Positions 23,101 through 32,246 of a DNA stretch of 64,000 nt are shown here, in pieces. The notes beneath the pieces were generated by a model that made no database searches, was not told the origin of the DNA, and saw only the letters and a program-made list of their open reading frames with translations. Location of the stretch: the NCBI GenBank assembly GCA_022496805.1, contig CM040087.1:33504253-33568252 (forward strand), written 5' to 3'. Numbering within the stretch: the first letter of the stretch is position 1; each line of letters opens with the position of its first letter. A program made the position numbers and the translations under genes. The stretch comes from Pohlia nutans (taxonomy: Eukaryota > Streptophyta > Bryopsida > Bryales > Mniaceae).

Positions 23101-24658
23101 GGAGTGCTACCCAGAGGGATACAGACGAGGTGTGAAGCTCGCAGTGGCCTGCTCTGCTGCCAACATCAAAGGATTTCCCACCTGGATCATCAATGGCGAG
23201 GTAAATAAATATTTCAATTCAAAGATGTCCCCGAGTCAACAGAAATGGTGCTTCAAAATGGAGCACCATTTTCACTCCGTTGGACCATGTCAGATTATTA
23301 ATAGCAGCTGAATAAGGGTCGCTTTACAGTATGGACCAAGAGCCATGACCAAGAAAATTAAATCATTTTCATAGTCATGGCTCTTGGCCAAGAGCCGTGA
23401 CCATGAAAAATCAAAAATGGATTTTTGAGTGGCTTGGTCACTCTTGTAGTGTAAAGTGGATTTGGACCGGGACAACTTTGGGCTGATATTTTTAATATAA
23501 ATTTAAAAAAATTATTAATTAATTTTTTTCGGCCAATGGCTGATTTTCAGCCTTACGGCTCCCTTGATTTCCGTTGAGTCGAGCATTTTGCCTCGACTCA
23601 ACGGAAAACCCGTTGAACCATGGCACATTATCCAAATGGCAGATTTTAGTAGTTTTTGGGGACCTCAAAGTTAGTGGTCATTCTCCTTTTTTCAAAGTAG
23701 TGTAAAGCCAAATGGGACCAAGAGCTCTTTTTGGGCCAATCAGAGATTTTAGAATTCCATGGTCATGGCTCTTGGTCCATAGTGTAAAGCGGCCCTAATA
23801 CCCCCTTTGTCTGGAAATAATTGTCTTAGTTTCAAGGTAATCTTTTTTCTATGTTTTATACTTCAAGCATGAGCCTTGTCCACTTCAATGAGAGTGATTC
23901 AAAAACAACATACTACTATTAAAGACAAACAGGACGAACAATGAGAGTGATACAAAAACTACATACTAATGTTAAAGATAGACCATTTTATGAGCACTGA
24001 GATGACTTTTCTTGGCAAAAAAAAGATGTTAAGTTAAAACACACCAAAATCTAGGACAATTATTTTTGGATAGAGGGAGTAAATAAAGGCAACCTAGTCC
24101 CATGTACATCAAATTAGCCTTGGTCTTGACTCAAAGTCTAAAGTGACACTCAAGGCCTCTTTACACTAAAGGCAAGAAGCCATAAGGAGAGAAATTTCAG
24201 CCACTGAGAAATTGGTCTTCTCGGTTTCAAGGCCTCTCATTGGCTGAAATTTCTCTCGTCACGGCTTCTTGCCTCTAGTGTAAAGAGGCCCTCACTCTCT
24301 CATCTTCTCTTTTCATAACATTTAGTAGCTTTTCATGCGCATTGCCTTTCCTTCATGCACTTTACTCATCACCTTGAGCCTCCACCTGTCCACTTAGCTA
24401 CTGATGAAGTACTGTACTGTTGGGTGTGGAATATTCCACACCATCTACTGTAGAGCCAAGGCAGGGACAGTGCATGCTACTGAATGTTATATTATGTTGG
24501 ATTTTGAATCCGTCAAACTTGTTTGCATTATCTGTGGCGGATTTTCCAAGGTGTGCTCTTATTCTTGGTTTCCTGCTCTGCAGCAATACTCAGGAGAGCA
24601 AAAGTTTGACAGATTGGCGGAGCTCTCGGGGCTCTCTGGTGCACAAGTGATGAAATGA
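20104..24658 (+). CDS. LTO1-like thylakoid-lumen thioredoxin/DsbA domain protein, no VKOR domain
   Basis: Exons 20104-20208, 20785-20975, 21884-22031, 23063-23200 and 24584-24658 join in phase to 218 residues. Residues 1-75 look like a plastid transit peptide. A hydrophobic segment (about 76-94) ends in ASA, a lumenal-type processing site. Next comes the C-terminal domain of LTO1: RSGDIDLPPIEPE, KMYGAFWCSHCFEQK with a CxxC pair at C140/C143, YVECYPEGY, and the cis-proline loop GFPTW (P187). LTO1 normally fuses this domain to a membrane VKOR domain that reoxidises it; here exon 2 joins exon 3 directly, and the 908-bp intron holds only MITE sequence. The expected role is forming or isomerising disulfides of lumenal proteins, with oxidation by a VKOR protein encoded elsewhere. 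This is inference. No internal stops. Confidence 0.82.
20430..20691. mobile_element. Palindromic MITE, 'gatttttaacgat' family, in LTO1-like intron 1
   Basis: The ends 'ggaatttaggacc' and 'ggtcctaaattc' are inverse. Inner arms carry 'atatttcatgggtt' and its inverse 'acccatgaaatatc', with 'cacggattt' motifs between. A second copy lies at 36256-36526 in the last PPR intron. The reading frames across it are not genes. Confidence 0.75.
21167..21520. mobile_element. MITE with AGTTATCCGTAAAGTCC ends, LTO1-like intron 2
   Basis: Left AGTTATCCGTAAAGTCC and right 'tttacggataactc'. It belongs to the same terminal family as 1-188, 21541-21754 and 50412-50869. It occupies the place where VKOR exons would be expected. 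Confidence 0.6.
21541..21754. mobile_element. MITE with related GAGTTTTCCGTAAAATC / GATAACTC ends
   Basis: Left 'agagttttccgtaaaatcac', right 'ggtgactttacggataactc'. It shares 'aggtgtgtaagagcttggtg' with the copy at 50412-50869. Intron 2 of the LTO1-like gene. Confidence 0.6.
22705..22842. mobile_element. PIF/Harbinger-like hairpin MITE (138 bp)
   Basis: GGGCTCTTTACACTAGAG at the left and the inverse CTCTAGTGTAAAGAGGCCC at the right, flanked by TAA on both sides (22702-22704, 22843-22845). It is nearly palindromic throughout ('gagagaaatttcagccaatg'). Other copies: 24154-24291, 30899-31034, 44469-44608. Intron 3 of the LTO1-like gene. Confidence 0.82.
23316..23795. mobile_element. PIF/Harbinger-like MITE (480 bp)
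   Basis: GGGTCGCTTTACAGTATGG at the left and the inverse CCATAGTGTAAAGCGGCCC at the right, TAA on both sides (23313-23315, 23796-23798). The internal 'catggctcttggtc' motif is repeated in both orientations. Intron 4 of the LTO1-like gene. Confidence 0.78.
23801..24079. mobile_element. Stowaway-like MITE, degenerate ends
   Basis: TA then CCCCCTTTGTCTGGAAATAA; at the right 'ttatttttggatagagggag' then TA. These are diverged forms of the CTCCCTCCGTCC terminus seen at 51517 and 58404. It lies only a few bases right of the preceding Harbinger-like element. Confidence 0.65.
24154..24291. mobile_element. PIF/Harbinger-like hairpin MITE, second copy
   Basis: Same family as 22705-22842, ends GGCCTCTTTACACTAAAG and CTCTAGTGTAAAGAGGCC; the flanking trinucleotide has mutated. 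Intron 4 of the LTO1-like gene. Confidence 0.78.
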
Positions 24659-25462
24659 AAAGGTTATGTTTTGTGTAACAGTAAAGTCTTGTATAGGTTA
24701 CTCATAATCTCTAGAACCTTTTAGGGTATTATTTTGGGGTTTGGGTACCACTGTATCGGAGAACAAAAAAAATATGGATACATTTTAAAACAAAAAAAAA
24801 AGTTTCAACAAACTTTTGTGCGTTTCCAGATTTCCACAATTGCAATTGCCCATCAAAGAGTCTCTTCAACTGTATCCCAAATTCCAGAAGCTGATCAATC
24901 CTTCAAATTGACATTATGAGGCGTCAGAGTTAAAGATTGCGACGTGAGATTTTAATTTTTACTTTCTAAATCACGCCTGATGTGATTTTGAAACCAACAA
25001 TCACGTGCAATTGTCATAAGATTTGAGTCTCGTTTCCAAATCATCTCCTCTTGCTGGACAGAAGTCGCAAACTCTGACATCCCTAATTGAAAGAGAAGGA
25101 TCGATAAATTCCTTATCATTTTTGGAGGAGCTTCACATCTCTGTGACATACAACCCACCTGTGACCTAATTGTTCAGCTCAGTAAGTGCTGCACGGACAA
25201 GACAGTGTAATAACGCTTTAGAAAACATGGGAAGCTAATTCTATTGGAATAGGGTGCTGATTCAGTTCAGTTTTAGTTAAATGCCTGTTGTGTGGAGGTT
25301 CTTTGATCTTAATCTCTACTTGAGATCTTAACCAAATAGGGAGGCATAAAGCTGAGTACATAGCTTTCTCATCAAATATTCTGACAAATGAAGAAGCATG
25401 CATGCATCTTTATTAAGGAAAATTTGATTCAAATACAAGCGTCTGTACATAATCAACTCACT
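24659..25462. other. Region between convergent genes
   Basis: About 0.8 kb separating the 3' ends of the LTO1-like gene (+) and the kinase-jacalin gene (-). It should hold both 3' UTRs and polyadenylation sites. No coding or repeat feature was recognised. Confidence 0.4.
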
Positions 25463-28400
25463 TCATATATCAGGGATTGTCACAACGCCTAGACACCCGA
25501 GTATATAACCAGCTTTTCCATGAAACCCAATTACTCTCGAACCCTCATCACTTGTAAACGGCGTACCTTCTTCCTCACCAAAAGGACCATACCTTTTGAG
25601 ATTAGTTTGTATCGTTAATGATGCAACAATTGTAACTTTGATTGTTGGACCACTCTCTGTCTCAATCATATCAATCTCATTCACAAACCCTCTAATCTGT
25701 GTGATATACTCAATTTCAGGCTTGAACTCAATCTGTAGTCACAAAAACAATACCTTTCATTTAGAAGACAAACAACTTTAATAGTTAACAGAAACAAGAT
25801 ACCTCAGAATCGAGCACATCACCACACTTACTATTTACAGATTCATGTATAAGAAGCAACTACCACCACTGGCAGAGGATGATTTAGAAGAAACCAAGCA
25901 TTTCTATATCCCAACATAAAGAAGTATTTACCGTTTCGTTTTCGTTTCCATCGGGACCATCTTGAACGTATTTTCTGTCGAAGGGTTTGCCAAGGATCTC
26001 ATATGTCACCTCCAACAAGCCCACGAGTCCTGGAGATTTTTGGTACCTCAACCTAATCCCTCTGATGGACGTAGCCATATCGATGAATTCGATTCCATTT
26101 TGACCTCCCCACGGTCCTTGAAGCTGTTCATTTGATAAATGCATCACATTCGTCGAATCCACTGTCATACTTAGAAATGTCTACTTTGGTAAACCCTAAA
26201 TGAGCCCTGAGTCACACTTCTTTTCCAACTTACACAAGCAGATCCCTAGGGGCCCGCAGGTCACATGATCTTGGGCAGAGAATTTGGCAATATACTGACA
26301 TTGTAATAGCCAGCAAACACATTCTTTCATGAAGTTAGACATGACAAAAGACATAATCTCTAGTGATGTTGCAGCTCTTGTTGGTGATTTATTAATGATA
26401 CAAATTCTCAAGATGGCTTTGCAAGTAGATCTGGCTGGACTTAAATACATGCAGATTGACAAACAAGAAAATAATTTACCTTAACCCGCTCCATTGGTCT
26501 GAGAGGGCCAGGGAATGGTGTCTGCAACATTTGTTGATCACCTACAAAACATTCAACAACAACAATACTACAGTAGGTCCTGCTACTCATTGTAAAACTG
26601 ATGTTGATTTATACGCTAATTTGCTCACAACCACTCCCAGCTTCTATTCGGTTAATACCGAATTTATGCACCACGCACGAGTTCAAGTTTAATATGTGAA
26701 CTCACCTTTCAAAAGTAGGCCTTTGATGTACCTCAGCTCTCGGCAGATTTCAGGAAATAGAGGTCGGTCATGTGATTTCATAGCCCAACATGCAATGAGC
26801 AGAGTGGTCAACCGCAAAGGACAATCTTTCAAAAGGATTGGCCTCTTTCCCGCCTTGGATCCCTCCACGATCTCTTTGGGCGAGCCTGAATGTGGATACT
26901 TCCAATTCAAAATCTCGGCGGACATGATGGCGAAGCTGTAAACATCAGCTTTCAAGAGGTTGAATTTCGCCTTCTTCGGGTCACCATCTTGTTTCATGAC
27001 CTCCGGCGCCATGTACTTTGTGGTACCAGTGCCGACAGTCTGGTTGGAAAGTGTTCTATCGGCTACTTTAGTGGAGCCAAAATCAGTTATCTTCACTGAA
27101 CAAATCCTTGATAAATATTTGCTTGAGGGATCTTCAAGGTTGACAAGGACATTCCCCGGTTTCAGATCACGATGCGCAACTCCCTTCCCGTGAATATACT
27201 TCACACCTTCCCCAATTTGGAGCATCAAGGAAACAGCTTCTAGCACCGAAAGTCCATCGCCATTTCTTTTCTTGCGGCGCAGAACCTTTTCCAGGTCCAT
27301 CTGCAATTTTTCCATGATGAGATAGAGTTCATCCTCTGTCCTGGAATAGCAGAAGTGGCGCACTATGTGAGGATGATTCCCCAGTTTCTTTATAGCACCC
27401 ATTTCCTTTCCATTTGAAATATTCTCGGAAATGTTTTCATCCACATAAATCACCTTCAGTGCACACGTGCTGCCCAGAAGATTGGTTTCTTTCACCTGAC
27501 CGAATGCACCTTCACCAATTTTTGCGCCATCAAGATCAAGGTCGTCGGGATCCAAGAACACCAAATCAGGGGACTGTGCATTGATTTTTCGCAATTTAGT
27601 GGCAAACCTCTTCTCCATTGAGTTTTTCGTGTGCCTCACAATGGATTTGAGGCGGCGTTTGAGATTTCCCTCGTCCTCCTTCATCGCTGTCAACAAAGCT
27701 AATTCATCTCCGCTACTCAACTGACAGTCGCATAAAGATGGTTCGAATTCGATGTGGGACTCTTTAGAATTTTCGACCAGAATACTTTGTAGAACAGATG
27801 TGCACCACTTAACGCTGTAAAGTAGATTTGCAAAGGTTTCTTTCAAATCACGTTGTTCAACAGCTGCTCTTAGCCACTGGGAAGTGCTGTCGATGGAACT
27901 TGTGATGAGCTTCTCTGCATCACTGAGAGATTGGTAAAGCTCTTCTAGTGCCGGAACCGTATTTTCGTCGAGAAGCGGTGACTGCTTGATTTCAGCCAGA
28001 GTATTCCCTGTCACACTGAGTCTCCTCACAAGCAAGTCACATTGGTGCCTATTCAGAAAATCTTCGCTCGCACCTCTCGTGCTATAAAATCGAGCTGATT
28101 TCTGGACTGTGAAAAGGCAGCGGTCGATTTCCTTCTCCGCCTTGGGTACATCCTTGACGGGATAAAACCTAGGAAACAATCTGCGAAACAAAGGAAAGCG
28201 CTGAGACCGAGAGTCAGATGGAACCATGCGAGGGAAATGATCAACAGAGAAAGGGGCCAAGAAGGCGGATGGAGACTCTTCACGAGCCCTCACGCTCTCA
28301 GTGGCAGGGAAGAGACTAGCGGCCGCGGCCAAGCCATACTGTGAGGGAACCGAGGAATAAAAGGGATAAGTCAACGACCGAGTTGGCCTGTCGACCGGAA

Positions 28401-28527
28401 GAGGCTTGTCCGTATCGAAAAGGTAGTACGAATTGTCGTTCGAAGGAGCTAGGGAGAAGGTAACCGGAGCCTGGCCGGTGCCGGTGCCGGTGTCGGTGCC
28501 AGGGTAAAATGGGACAGAGGTATCCAT
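25463..28527 (-). CDS. Protein kinase with N-terminal helical (MLKL/DUF1221-like) region fused to a C-terminal jacalin lectin domain
   Basis: Exons on the minus strand: 28527-26706, 26541-26480, 26123-25932 and 25732-25463, all in phase, about 781 residues. An alternative acceptor shortly upstream of 26123 is also in phase. Residues 1-120 are Pro/Ser/Gly-rich with a TGTGTG run. Residues 125-320 are predicted all-helical, resembling the HeLo/DUF1221-type bundle of plant MLKL-like kinases (moderate confidence). The kinase domain (332-605) looks catalytically competent: GEGAFG loop 338-343, K358, HRDLKPGN 452-459, DFG 482-484, APE 507-509. A 21-residue linker leads to a jacalin-type mannose-lectin fold (GPWGGQNGIEF, IEFKPEIEYITQIRGF, GPFGEEEGTPF, GFHGKAGYILGCLGVV). 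The inferred role is carbohydrate-linked immune or stress signalling. The first ATG at 28527 is used; no signal peptide is visible, so the protein is probably cytosolic. Confidence 0.85.
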
Positions 28528-30718
28528 TAAAACCTGTTGTCACTGCTAAATTTTGACGATGTCCTCCCTTGAACTTCAAGAATTGACAAGAGCCTTGATA
28601 CTAACCACACTGAAACGGTCTAAACGTCCCCGTCCCAACAACAATCCCCTCAGCTTCAGCTACCTCTTCGTGATCCAATGGCAACCTGGCTCCCCAAACA
28701 GCTGCTCCCAGATGCACGCTAACAGCACAGGATAATAAGAAGCTGCCCTGCAAGCTCATGCATACAAGTGAAGATTGGAATCCATTTACTTGAAACATGA
28801 GAGTTCACTCGAGTCAGTACGTACGTAATCCCATAGCTTCTGGGAGCCTCTAAAACACTTAGGTCTGAACAAAGTGTGTAACATTTGATAACAGTTCTGT
28901 AATGGTTTCCTAATTGGTAATTCAAAATTTACCACAAATGGCCTGTGGTAGTTGCAATACGTGCTCCTCATCATCAATACATAAAAATCACTCTAACCAT
29001 GAAATTTACGGTGCCGTTCACTCAATAAGTAAAACTTGTTATCCCAAATCTATACAGAGCTATTATTAGATATAGCAAACAGCGATGTGTGAATCAGCTG
29101 CAAGGATGCTAGGCAAAACATTGACTTGATGCGGTTGTGGACCAGTTTTGCCAGTGAACCAGTGATTAGATACAACATCTTCAAATGGAATCGGACATCA
29201 TTCCAAGTATCGGTTAGGGAGAGACAAACCTTGATATGATATGACGATACTCTTGCGTGCAAATCAGGTCCTCCAGCGTAAGTGTAGGCACTCCATACTC
29301 GTCTCAGCTCGCGTATTTCTCGAATAACATAAAAGCTGGAAAAAACGCAACAGCTCTCTAGTCGCTGCGGACGCTCTTATGGATTCTACTGTCATGTTGT
29401 ACAAACGTTAGTCAGACACCAATCCTCCATAAACTGATTCTTGACAGAAGTTCTTATGCTACATCACCTCAGGACAACCGGACCTAAACTGCCATGCCGT
29501 ACGTCTCAATACTACATGCCCTGATAGAGACAACTATCACCTGATGTTCTTCATGCAATTTCATTCACAATAGGTGAATAAACAATACAAACAATACAAA
29601 CATGCTCACAATAATCCAGGTGATTTGGAATTTCAAGCTCAGACTATGTCCATAGCAAGCACAAATGCCCGAGCACGTACACGAATGAGATCTTCAGCAA
29701 ATTCAAGAGCTCAGACCAGTGACATGTTCAACATCAAACATGCACCTCGACCAGTGCAGAGCAGTCTAGGCCCGATCGACACTCCAAATTTCAGGAGCAA
29801 AACCGCGAGCAGCGCAATCAAGGTAATCAGCCCTCACTTTTGCGCAGCACTACCTTATTCAAAGGTCCAGCGCAGAGTGGAAAAACAAGAAAAAAATCAA
29901 ACCTGGAATTGATAGGTGCAACGACACATTCGCAGCTCTGCAGAGGCAACGGACCGGCAACTGGTTAGATGAAGACCTACAAATGCTCAATTGCTCCATC
30001 TCAGTTCAAAAAGACAAGAAAAACGATCTTCACAGCACATTGCAACAAACGTATCAAGCAGTGCATTATTTCTCTCGCAAATAAAAAGAGACCTAAACAT
30101 AATCCTCAATGGAATTATTACGTAGACATAATGTGCTCATGCATACTTCAGTTAACATCGTAAATTCCACCTCACATCGAAACTCCAAAAAAATTTCGAG
30201 CAGACTGACCTGTACGTCCAAACCTCGAACTCAAGCACGCGCGAACCTTCTTAAAACTGGCAAAGCATTTCTCGCTCGGACAAGCGCCTCCTTCATTGTC
30301 GCTTGGATCGGAAAAAACAAACAATGGAGCCTCAGAGTTCAAATTACAACAAGATCAATCAAGATCCTCTAAACCGTGCGCTTGGATCACTCCCATCGAC
30401 AGATGATATTGAGAAGTATACAGCCCCGATCGTTATTGATATACACACACCAAGCTAGAAATTAACAAACATCTACAGGCAAAAGAAAAACTGTCTGTAA
30501 ACGATAGCACAGCACGCGATTCAAAGAACGCAAATATATAATTAAAAAGAATGTGGTCCTTCATGAGCGCGGTATCTAAATAAAATTTTATACAACATTC
30601 CATCGTCAAAGATGCGTCTCACGAATTCCTGCATGCAATGACGTCGGCCTCGATCTCTTCATCTCCTTCTTCTTCCTTCTTCTTCCTTCTTCTTCTTCCA
30701 TCTTCTTCCATCCTCTTC
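28528..30718. other. Upstream region of the kinase gene, no gene recognised
   Basis: Less AT-rich than other spacers. It may contain a 5' UTR, leader intron and promoter of the minus-strand kinase. The frame 29574-29912 (112 codons) is basic and low in structure with no recognisable domain, and I do not call it. A CTT/CCA pyrimidine microsatellite spans about 30660-30720. Confidence 0.4.
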
Positions 30719-30773
30719 CATCTTCTTCTTTGGTTTTTCTAATCAAGGAATTGAAAAACCAAAGAAGAAGATG
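30719..30773. repeat. Perfect 20-bp stem hairpin, 15-nt loop
   Basis: Arm 30719-30738 (CATCTTCTTCTTTGGTTTTT) pairs exactly with 30754-30773. It lies at the edge of the pyrimidine microsatellite, which may have generated one arm. No evidence links it to a small RNA. Confidence 0.7.
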
Positions 30774-30898
30774 AAGATCGGTTGAATGTCATGTTATAAC
30801 TGCGAATCCTTGGTCCTTGAGGGGCTCAAGCTACTCTACTAAACAGTACTTCGATGCTTATCATTCTGTACAGTAGTTTTCTAAATCCCCTGTACTTA

Positions 30899-31034
30899 GG
30901 GCCTCTTTCCAGTGGCGAGTAGGCGTGAGGAGAGAAATTTCAGCCAATGAGAAATCGGTCTTCTCGGTTCCTAGGCCTCCCATTGGCTGCAATTTCTCTC
31001 CTCACAGCTTCTTGCCTCTAGTGTAGAGAGGCTC
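30899..31034. mobile_element. PIF/Harbinger-like hairpin MITE, third copy
   Basis: GGGCCTCTTTCCAGTGGCG at the left, CTCTAGTGTAGAGAGGCTC at the right, TTA on both sides (30896-30898, 31035-31037). The right end of an older, degenerate CCTAAAGGACC-type element ('gaatccttggtccttg') lies just upstream near 30805. Confidence 0.78.
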
Positions 31035-31059
31035 TTAGATGCTCATCATTTTATAGTTT

Positions 31060-31565
31060 TTCTGAAGCCAGTAGCGAGAACTCCGGTCTTCTTTTGAGAT
31101 GTGGATAAAGTGTCTGTTTGACTTTACCCTTGGTTCGAGTGAAGATCTTTCACAAAGTCTAATCTACTATTTTGCATGTCCAACTTGCTAAAATACATGT
31201 CTAAGTGACGAGCATGTACTCGATGTGGTAACATATGTGCAGATTTGCATTTTTTTTTAGAAGTAAGGTGGTAGAATGGACTTTGTCAAAGATCAACATT
31301 GCTTTCTTCAATGCTCACAGGACAAAGGATTAGTGGTGCAAGATTCTCTAAAGCCGCTTTACTTCAATGCCCATACTACTATACTTCAATAGTTACCTAT
31401 AATTTTGTAGTTTTTAAAATTTATTGGCTCTGATCGTAAGGAAGCGGCATTGCAGGGATACTCATTTTTTGGGACTAAATATCACTATAGCAAATATATT
31501 CCGTCCATGATTCCACTGAAAATGCATTCTCATCCTTCACCCATTCTATTCTGGTCGAAGCTCCT
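31060..31565. repeat. Dispersed repeat family, long version (inverse orientation)
   Basis: Read on the minus strand, it starts near 31565 with 'gaggagcttcgaccagaatag', continues through 'tttcagtggaatcatgg' and ends near 31070 with 'actttatccacatctc...gaccggag'. The short copy at 18966-19210 joins the same two ends with the middle missing. No coding capacity. Confidence 0.5.
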
Positions 31566-31843
31566 CGTAGTGTGGAATAAAAAAGGCATTGTCTAAAATG
31601 AAATTGTCAAGTAATTTATGGATGAAATTGTCAAGTGATTTATGGATGAAATCGCCAAATTGTAGATGAAAATAAATAAAATTTATATGTGATATTTTCT
31701 AATTTGACATTTTCTAATTAGATGTTTTCTATTCAACATGTGGATGAATGTTGAAATATGGAGCACCACTATAACATTTTATATTGTCACTTTGACAATT
31801 GATGAAAAATACACTGCGTGGGACAACTCTTACATGTTGAATT

Positions 31844-31955
31844 GGCCGATTATAATGACCCTTTTTCCTGTGGACACTGAGTCATTAACATTACAAACAG
31901 TCACTTTATTCACGCCGGCCTTGAAAGAGACCGGAGTTTCTATCTATCTATCTTG
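31844..31955. repeat. Partial copy of the 'actttattcacgccgg' repeat
   Basis: Matches 4690-4790: 'aatgaccctttttcctgtgg', 'ctttattcacgccggccttg' and 'gaccggagtttctatctatct'. It lies about 290 bp upstream of the PPR start codon and therefore in its probable promoter. Confidence 0.55.
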
Positions 31956-32246
31956 AATTGGCCGTGTAAATCTGGCGTGCACTGGTGGAGATGACCTAAA
32001 AAGCAGGGGCCGGTATTCACTTGTGGATATAGCGGAGCCACTGCGCGCGCAGGCAGGCAGGCAGGAATTCCACGCTCAAAGCTCTCCTGCCGATTCCTGT
32101 TGCATTGCAGATTCTAAGCTTGCTATGGTGGTGGTGCACAATTTAGTGGAGTATTGTTGAGGTGATTCTCGGATTTTCCTACTCGAAGAATTTTCTACAG
32201 AGAAGGGGGTGCTAATCCTCAGGCATTCTTTCTGGATTGAACGGCC

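Noticed and set aside
26689..28527. Reading the kinase as a 612-residue single-exon protein
   Set aside because: The last five codons after the GTGAG donor are intron; splicing at 26706 continues in phase into the jacalin exons.
29574..29912. 112-codon frame upstream of the kinase gene
   Set aside because: No domain, no homologous look, no splice context; composition fits GC-richer leader DNA.
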